Below, piece by piece: positions 56,341-64,000 of a stretch of DNA of 64,000 nucleotides. Below the pieces are notes generated by a model. That model made no database searches and was not told the DNA's origin. It was given only the letters and a program-made list of their open reading frames with translations. Numbering within the stretch: the first letter of the stretch is position 1; each line of letters starts with the position of its first letter. The translations under genes were made by a program, and so were the position numbers. Source of the stretch: Moringa oleifera (taxonomy: Eukaryota; Streptophyta; Magnoliopsida; Brassicales; Moringaceae); the NCBI GenBank assembly GCA_021397835.1, contig JAJFZO010000344.1, positions 8,370,001 to 8,434,000 on the forward strand. The letters are read 5' to 3'.

Positions 56341-57833
56341 TGCTGGTTGATGTTGTGTTTGCTATTGTTTTTTAATACATTAAGAATGGATTAAAATTGT
56401 ATTTTTTTTATATGGTGTGAAGAATTTCATGGAGGTGCCATCATGGTAATTCCATCTTCTAAAGGATTTGAACACTTTTGGTCCATTTCAATAGGGAATT
56501 ATCATTTTTTCTCAGATGATCCACACATTTAAAAAGGCCTTACAAAATATCAAAGTGAAAAATAAGACTATAAAAAACCACTTCTAAGGATTCACATGAG
56601 CACTGATGATAAGTACCTTCCTCACATAGTTGTTGGCATTGACTTGTAATTCATTTGTTGTAAGTACTTTACAAAATACTTCTATGGTGTAAAGTGGTGG
56701 CCATGGTGGTGGGGAAATAACTTTTCATGCATTGGTTGCTCGAATAAATTATTTGAAGCAATTAATTATTGATGATGACTATCATCATTCTATTAAGTTC
56801 AATTGATTACTTGATGTGATTCAGTCACAATCGCGACGTCACTCATCCACCATATCATCTCGTTCTAATAATAATATTTTTGATTCTCCTATTACCACTG
56901 AGTCCATCATTTGCGAGTAGAAAGATGAGGTACAACTGAATATCCTATCAATATTATTGCAACTTTTAAATTGAACTTTTTTCAGTTAAATGGTGACCAT
57001 CATCTTCTTTGTATGGGCACATTGACATTTCCTCATCTTTTTTTTTTAATGATGATTACGGTCCTAAGGCATTACCCTGAAAAAGATGTTAAAGGATTTG
57101 GGGCAATATCCCATGTTGATGATGTGAAAAGATCTAGGGTAACTCCCCGCTGATAATGATACTTTTGAAAGATTTAAGGTAAAGGCTTAAGCAGTGCTTG
57201 GAAGTTTTTGAAGTAGTGCCTTATGTTGATGATGTTTTAAAAGGATCTATGGTGAAACCCTATATTGATAATATTTTTGAAGGATTTAGTGTTATGACAT
57301 CACCTCTTGAAGTTGACGTAAGGGACGAGGCAGCTTTTGTCATGATATAGCTGGCACTGCCTATGACATACTTGTTTGTCCTACTAGCGATTCAATTGTC
57401 CTAAGCAATTAATAAAGTAAGCCATTCTAACATGAGGTATCAAAGTCAATCTCAACAGAAGATAACTAATTAACAATCTTATTAAAATCATTAAAATGAG
57501 TTATAAAGAATTATCTTTATCAATTTTCAAGTGAAATAAATTTTTCTTGAGTAAACCTTATTATTTGCTAAAGGTTTTATATATATTAAATAACACGTTC
57601 ATGACACTTATAGTTATTTTCATCTTTACCTTGTTGTGAGCATTGTTAAGTGCCTCACTAAGTATCTTATCATCATTACCAACTAACTGAGGTCCATTTC
57701 TTCATTATTAAATCGCAGACTACGCACTCCTAAAATTCTAACACTACGACAACTGCCTTAAAACCTTCAACATTGGTTTGTCACCTACTACGACAAGAAG
57801 TATTTTATAATTCACACAATTCTGGGTTGTCAT

Positions 57834-57834
<1 letters not shown>
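56341..57834. other. AT-rich spacer, probably transposon debris
   Basis: Repeated short phrases such as GTTGATGATG and AAAGGATTTxGG at 57060-57300 suggest degenerate internal repetition. No family was identified and no gene is supported. Confidence 0.35.

Positions 57835-57875
<41 letters not shown>
57835..57875. repeat. (CA)n(TA)n microsatellite
   Basis: About 15 CA repeats run into about five TA repeats. Confidence 0.95.
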
Positions 57876-59720
57876 CCACAACACTAGTGGTTTCATTCAT
57901 TTCACTATGCATATTTTTAATGTATGAATCCTTAACTAGTTTCTTTAAATTATTTTCACCATATAATATGTAATAAAACCTTGTTGACTGCCTCTATGCA
58001 TCAACATCTTTCAATACATTAATCACTTTTATCAAGCTAAACTCATTGCTATCGACTTTCTCAAATCTAAGTATTTTATTAGAGTTATAAGTCTTACTAT
58101 TCATATCAAGAAATTGATCGTCATAGTGCAAATGATATATGAAAAGAAAAGATCTCATTGTTGCAGCCTAGACAAAGAAAATAAAAAATTGAAATTAACT
58201 TAAGTGTAATGATTAATAAAAATCTCATTGTGCAGATGATACTTTATATCTATTGTTACTAAAATCAAACACAATAATTCATCATTTATTTGTCAATACG
58301 TAATCATGTTTTTCCAACATACAATATAACAAAACCATGCAAAACAATATTCACGTTTTGCATGACAAAACAAGAAAAAAGTGGTCCACACTATGCCTAC
58401 CATATTAACTGTCATATGAAAAAAATGCCAACTGACAATCAATTGTTTAATTAATTTTAAAATTAAATATGGTCAATTATTTAACTAATAAATTTGTCCT
58501 CAAAATCCTTAACCTAACAGGACAAAAGATTATGAATCCCTAAAAGGTACATTTACAATAACACAGATATTACATAACATAAATTCAAAATTATTTAACT
58601 AAGTTTGAAATTAAATCTGATCCATTGTTTAATTTTAAAATGATAAATAATCAATACCTAAATGGGGCCAAAATATCGAACCCACCACTGCTGAACATAG
58701 TTATAAACATTTTAGAAAACATGATGCTAAACTAAATGGGATTAGGATCGTAATGTTAAATCATCCACATGCAAACAATCATCGGGACCACTTTTAATAG
58801 ACAACAATTTCGTATAAATAAACGATCAAAAATTACTTTACACATTCAAAAAACACAACCCCACATATTTGTAATTGTGATTTAGTATATAGTGATTCTA
58901 ATTTAGCAACATCAACATTAGACATTGAGGGATATTAATGGTGAGAAAACGAAGAGTGAAATAGAGAGTGAGACCAAGAGAGAAAAGCCTTTTAACACTT
59001 CTAGTTAAAATGGGATTAACATGGAAGAGTGTAAAGCCAAATATTGAAAACCCATTTATCCCTAATTATAGAGTCAAAAAAATTTAACAGTGAAATTGAA
59101 ATTGGACTAAATTAGTTTTTTGGGATAAAATTATATCAAATTAAAGTTTAAATCAAAAAATTCATTTTTTATAGTTTTTTTTAATATCTACATTTTATCA
59201 ACTAAGGCAAATGCCTTAAAATTTTAGCATTATATAACAAATTACAAGCAGATAGTACACAAAAAAAAGCACAAGAACTATAGCTTCATATAAAAACAAG
59301 AAGCATTGTGCTGAATATTTAAGTAAATTTTACAGAATTAGTCGATTAAAAAAGTTTTAGCAGATAGATGAATCAACGCTCGCCTATGAAAAGTGATTGC
59401 AAGCTTCTTGCACTTCTGTACTGAAGTTACCAAATCTATTCTTGATTTTTTTTTGTGCTACTGTCAAAGTGCAAGCTTGAAATATCTGGATTGAAAATTA
59501 CCAAATGAATCAAATAATGCATTAACTCAAGACATATCCAAGAAAGATAAACAAGGATAAATGCAATGAACATAGATGGGGATATTAACAAATACAACAC
59601 ATAATGCAAGATATAATCAATTTCATAGTTGCACCAGTACAATTCCAATCATCATGATGCATTCCATAACAAAGATTTATACCTAGATAATAAGAAATTA
59701 ATCAATTCAAGTAATAACAC
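57876..59720. other. AT-rich spacer
   Basis: No coding potential or clear repeat was recognised. It leads into the tandem array. Confidence 0.45.
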
Positions 59721-59725
59721 TGGGA

Positions 59726-62700
59726 TGCTACAGACTCTGCTTTCTTGGACAGAAACAGAGTACGATATCTACTTCTTAGACGAGGATAGGAATGATACAA
59801 GGCAAAGATTAAGGACCTACCTACGAAAAAAATCCTTGCTGCGTTCTTAAATCACATCGATCTTGTGGATCTTATAAGGGAAAGGTCAGAGAGAGAAGAC
59901 CAAGAATCTGGTTTTGTTTTGGGGAGATTGGGAGAGAGTTCTTTAAACAAGAAGAATTTTTTTCTAATTTTGGGGGGTAAAAAGAATGAGGATTCCCTCC
60001 TCGGTACCCAACTCCCTCTTTATACTTGATGATGGAGGAAGATGGCGTGATAGTTAAAGAACACTAGAAAAAAAATTGGAGGCAGTTAGAGAAGGTGGGA
60101 AAAGAAAGAACGAAAGTAATAAATCTACTAAAAGACTAAAAAGCTTGAAAAATATCCACGATTTTAACTTCCACTCAAGGAATCTGGGGATAAAAAGTAG
60201 GTATACAGTACTCTTGATAAACATAGAGGAGGAATTTGGTACCAATTTTTTTATTACTTCTCTAATAATTGATAAATATGAAGAATGATGTCTTTGAAGG
60301 TATAATATGTTCTTTATTTTTATTCTTTTTTCAAAATTGCAAACACAAATCCAGTAAAGTGTTCTTACCAACATATGCCTCTAACCATTCAAGTGTTCAA
60401 AAACATACTGTAATTCAATAACTTTTCACCTTACTGAGATGAAATTTAAGTATCAATAGAGAAAATTATGGAAGAAGTAGATGTTAGTATTGCATTGCAC
60501 ACTCTTTGCATAATGATATAAGTATTTATATACAATGAAAAACAGAAAGTTGTTACTAACTAACAAAAAAGGAATAACGACAATTACAGTTACATTAGCT
60601 CATCATTAACTTCATGTATGATTTAATACAGAATACGGTGTCCACTTATTGGAGCGAGGATACAAATGATGCAAGGCAAAGATTAAATACATACCTAAGA
60701 AAGAATCATTCCTACGTTCTTGAATCAATTCGATCTTGTGGATCTTGTAAGGAAGAGATCAGAGAGAGAAGACCAAGAATCTGTTTTTGTTTTGCAAAGA
60801 TTGGGGGAGAGTTCTTTGAGCGAAAAGAATTTCTTTCTGTTTTTTAGAGATAAAAAGAATGAGGATCCCCTCCTCAGTACCTAGCTCCCTATTTATACTT
60901 GATGATGGAGGAAGATGGTAGGATACTTAGAGAACACCTGAGAAAAACGGGAGGCAGTTAGAGAGGATGGAAAAGAAACGATGGGAGTAACAAATTTACT
61001 AAAAGACCAAAAAGCTTGAAAAATATCCACATGCGATTTTAATTTCCACTCAAGGAATCTAGCAATAAAAACTGAGTACACAGTACTCTTGAATAAATAT
61101 AGAGAAGGAATTTAGTACAAATTTCTTTATTACTTCTTTAATAATTGAAAAATATGGAGGATGATGCCCTTGAAGGTACAATATATTCTTTGTTTTTGTT
61201 TCTTTTTCAAAATTACAAACACAAATCCACTAAAATGTTCTTACCAACATACGCCTCGAACCATTTAAACGTTCAAAAACTTACTACAATTCGAGAATTT
61301 TTTACCTTGCTGAGATAAAATTTGAGTATTAGCACAAAATATTGTAGAAGAAGTAAATGTTATTATTGCATTACACACTTTTTGTATAATGATATAAGCA
61401 TGTATATACAAAGAAAAATAGAAAGTTGTTACTAACAAAAAAGGAATAACGACAATTACAGTTACATTAGTTCATCATCAACTTGATATATGATTAAATA
61501 CAGAGTATGGTATCCACTTTTTGAAGCAAGGATAGGAATGAGTGAAGGTCAACATTAACGGCATACCTAAGAAAGAATCCATGCTGCGTTCTTGAATCAA
61601 ATCGATCTTGTGGATCTTAAGAGGACGAAGAATCTGGTTTTATTTTGGAGAGATTAAGGGAGAGTTCCTTGAGCATAAAGAATTTCTTTCTATTCTTGGG
61701 GGTACAAAGAATGATGATCCCTTTTTCGGTACCCAGCTCCCTACTTATACTTGATGATGGAGGAAGATGGTGGGATACTTAGAGAACACTCGAGAAAAAC
61801 AGGAGGTAGTTAGAGAGGATGGAAAAGAAAGGACAAGAGTATCAAATCTACTAAAAGACAAAAAGCTTGAAAAATATCCATATGTAATTTTAATTTCCAC
61901 TCAAGGAATCTGGCAATAAAAACTAAGTACACAGTACTCTTGATAAATATAGAGGAGGAATTTGGTACCAATTTCTTTATTACTTCTCTAATAATTAGTA
62001 AATAAGAAGGATGATGCCCTTGAAGGTGTAATATATTCTTTGTTTTCATTCCTTTTTCAAAAATAACAAACCCAAATCCAGTAAAATATTCTTACTAATA
62101 TGCGCCTCGAACCATTTAAGCGTTTATAAACTTACTGCAATTCAAGAATTTTTCACCCTGCTGAGATAAAAATTGAGTATTAACATAAAAAATTACAGAA
62201 GAAGTAGATTTTATTATTGCATTGCACACTCTTTGTATAATGATATAAGTATTTATATACAAACAAAAATAGAAAGTTGTTATTAACTAACAGAAAAGGA
62301 ATAATGACAGGTACATTAACTCATCATCACTTTTTGAAGCAAGGATAGAAATGATAGAAGGTAAAGATTAACGGCATACCTAAGAAAGAATCTTTGCTAC
62401 GTTCTCGAATCAAATCGATCTTGTGGATCTTATAAGGGAGAGGTTAGAGAAAGAGGACAAAGAATTTGGTTTTTTTTTTTAGAGAGATTAGGAGAGAGTT
62501 TCTTGAGCAGAAAGAATTTCTTTCTACTATTAGGGGTACAAAGAATGATGATCCCCTTTTTCGGTATCTAGCTCCTTCTTTATTCTTGATGATGGAGGAA
62601 TATGGTGGGATACTTAAAACCCAAGAAAAAAAAAAAAGGGTAGTTAGAGAGGTGGAAAAGAAAGGGCGAAAGTAACAAATCCATTAAAAGACCAAAAAGC

Positions 62701-64000
62701 TTGAAAGTTATCCACATGCGATTTTAACTTCCACTCAAGGAATTTGGCAATAAAAACTGAGTACACAGTACTCTTGCTAAATATAGAGGAGGAATTTGGT
62801 ATCAATTTCTTTATTACTTCTCTAATAATTGATAAATATGAAGGATGATGCCCTTGAAGGTACAATATATTCTTTGTTTTTGTTCTTTTTTCAAAATTAC
62901 AAACACAAATCTATTAAAATGTTCTTACTAACATACGCCTCGAACCATTTAACTTTTTAAAAACTTACTGCAATTCAAGAATTTTTCACCCTGTTGAGAT
63001 AAAATTTGAGTATTAACACAGAAAATTACAGAAGAAGTAGATGTTATTATTGTATTGCATACTCTTTGTATAATGATATAAGTATTTATAGATAATGAAT
63101 AATAGAAAGTTGTTATTAACTAATAGAAAAGGAATAATGACAATCATAGTTACATTAACTCATTATCGACTTGATATATGATTTAATACAGAGTACAGTA
63201 TCCACTTTTTAGAGTGAGGATACGAATGATAGAACGTAAAGATTAACGGCATAACTAAGAAATAATCCTTGCTGCATTCTTGAATCAAATCGATCTTATG
63301 GATCTTATAAGGGAGAGGTTAGAGAGAGAGCACGAAGAATCTGGTTTTGTTTTTGAGAGATTAGGGGAGAGTTCTTTGAGCAGAGATAATTTCTTTCTAT
63401 TCTGAGGGGTACAAAGAATGATGATCCCTTTTTTGATACTCAGCTCCCTATTTATACTTGATGATGGAGGAAGATGGTGGGATACTTAAAGAACACCCGA
63501 GAAAAACAGAAAGCAAGTAGAGAGGATGAAAAAGAAAGACGAGAGTAACAAATCTACTAAAAGACCAAAAAGCTTAAAAAATATCCACATGCGATTTTAA
63601 CTTCCACTCAAGGAATTTGGCAATAAAAACTGAGTACACAGTACTCTTGATAAATATAGAGGAGGAATTTGATACCAATTTCTTTATTACTTCTCTAATA
63701 ATCAATAAATATGGAGGATGATACCTTGAAGGTATAATATATTCTTTGTTTTTGTTTCATTTTCAAAATTATAAACACAAATCCACTAAAATGTTCTTAC
63801 CAACATAGTCCTCGAACCATTTAATCATTCAAAAACTTACTACAATTCAAGAATTTTTCACTCTACTGAGATAAAATTTGAGTATTAACACAGAAAATTG
63901 CATAAGAAGTAGATGTTATTATTGCATTGCACACTTTTTGTACAGTGATATAAGTATTTATATACAAAGAAAAATAAAAAGTTGTTACTAACTAACAGAA
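59726..64000 (-). repeat. Tandem array, 0.81-0.88 kb units, five copies, continues past edge
   Basis: A GATCTTGTGGATCTTA-like marker sits at 59859, 60732, 61603, 62417 and 63292 (spacings 873, 871, 814, 875). A TACTGAGATAAAATTTGAG-like marker sits near 60430, 61307, 62158, 62990 and 63866. The copies differ by many substitutions and small indels. On the minus strand each unit has a TATAAATAGGGAG-like block (TATA lost in the copy near 62580), a CT-rich leader, and TTTCTTAGGTATG that looks like an exon end plus donor. A second TATATAAATACTTATA block follows an LTR-like TAGTTAGTAACAACTTTC. Similar minus-strand open frames (for example 60054-60374, 61810-62049, 62644-62865) recur but shift in length. 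The strand given is that of the promoter-like signals. Confidence 0.85.

Noticed and set aside
57835..57875. CA/TA repeat as part of a coding frame (57773-57973)
   Set aside because: The frame exists only because the microsatellite lacks stops.

Overview
This is nuclear DNA from a flowering plant, most likely a eudicot. The evidence is genes split by many short AT-rich introns, plant-specific proteins (CHLM, APO, Mei2-like, DCD, BONZAI copine, an ASR3-type trihelix factor), AT-rich spacers, microsatellites and decayed plant transposons. I could not fix the species. I see no operons, CRISPR arrays, rRNA or tRNA genes.

Layout. The minus strand at 1-3750 carries the 5' part of a GH38 alpha-mannosidase that runs off the left edge. 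It is divergent from CHLM (Mg-protoporphyrin IX methyltransferase, 4589-5874, plus). CHLM converges on an ASR3-like trihelix repressor (6717-8062, minus). Next is a histone-fold MHF1/CENP-S gene (9938-11737, plus), then about 6.7 kb without a recognisable gene. A 14-coding-exon Mei2-like RNA-binding protein gene (20070-27267, plus) follows, then an APO gene (28451-30287, plus), a WD40 protein with an N-terminal coiled coil (32970-38380, plus) and a DCD-domain protein (40927-43257 or beyond, plus). A PIF/Harbinger-type element lies at 45128-46274. The last gene is a BONZAI-type copine (46967-52986, plus).

From about 53 kb to the right edge there are no intact genes. This part holds AT-rich DNA, a hAT transposase fossil near 56 kb, and from about 59.7 kb a tandem array of 0.81-0.88 kb units that continues past the window. 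I rebuilt the exons by hand from splice signals and reading-frame continuity, and every internal exon join given keeps the frame. The genes are unrelated housekeeping and regulatory genes and do not form a pathway.

I found no convincing new biological system. The most unusual signals are three GC-AG introns in one gene, a tandem duplication that copies a splice donor in MHF1, an uncertain and possibly alternative 3' end of the DCD gene, two extreme C-tracts in copine introns, and the right-edge array whose units each carry promoter-like and splice-donor-like sequence on the minus strand.
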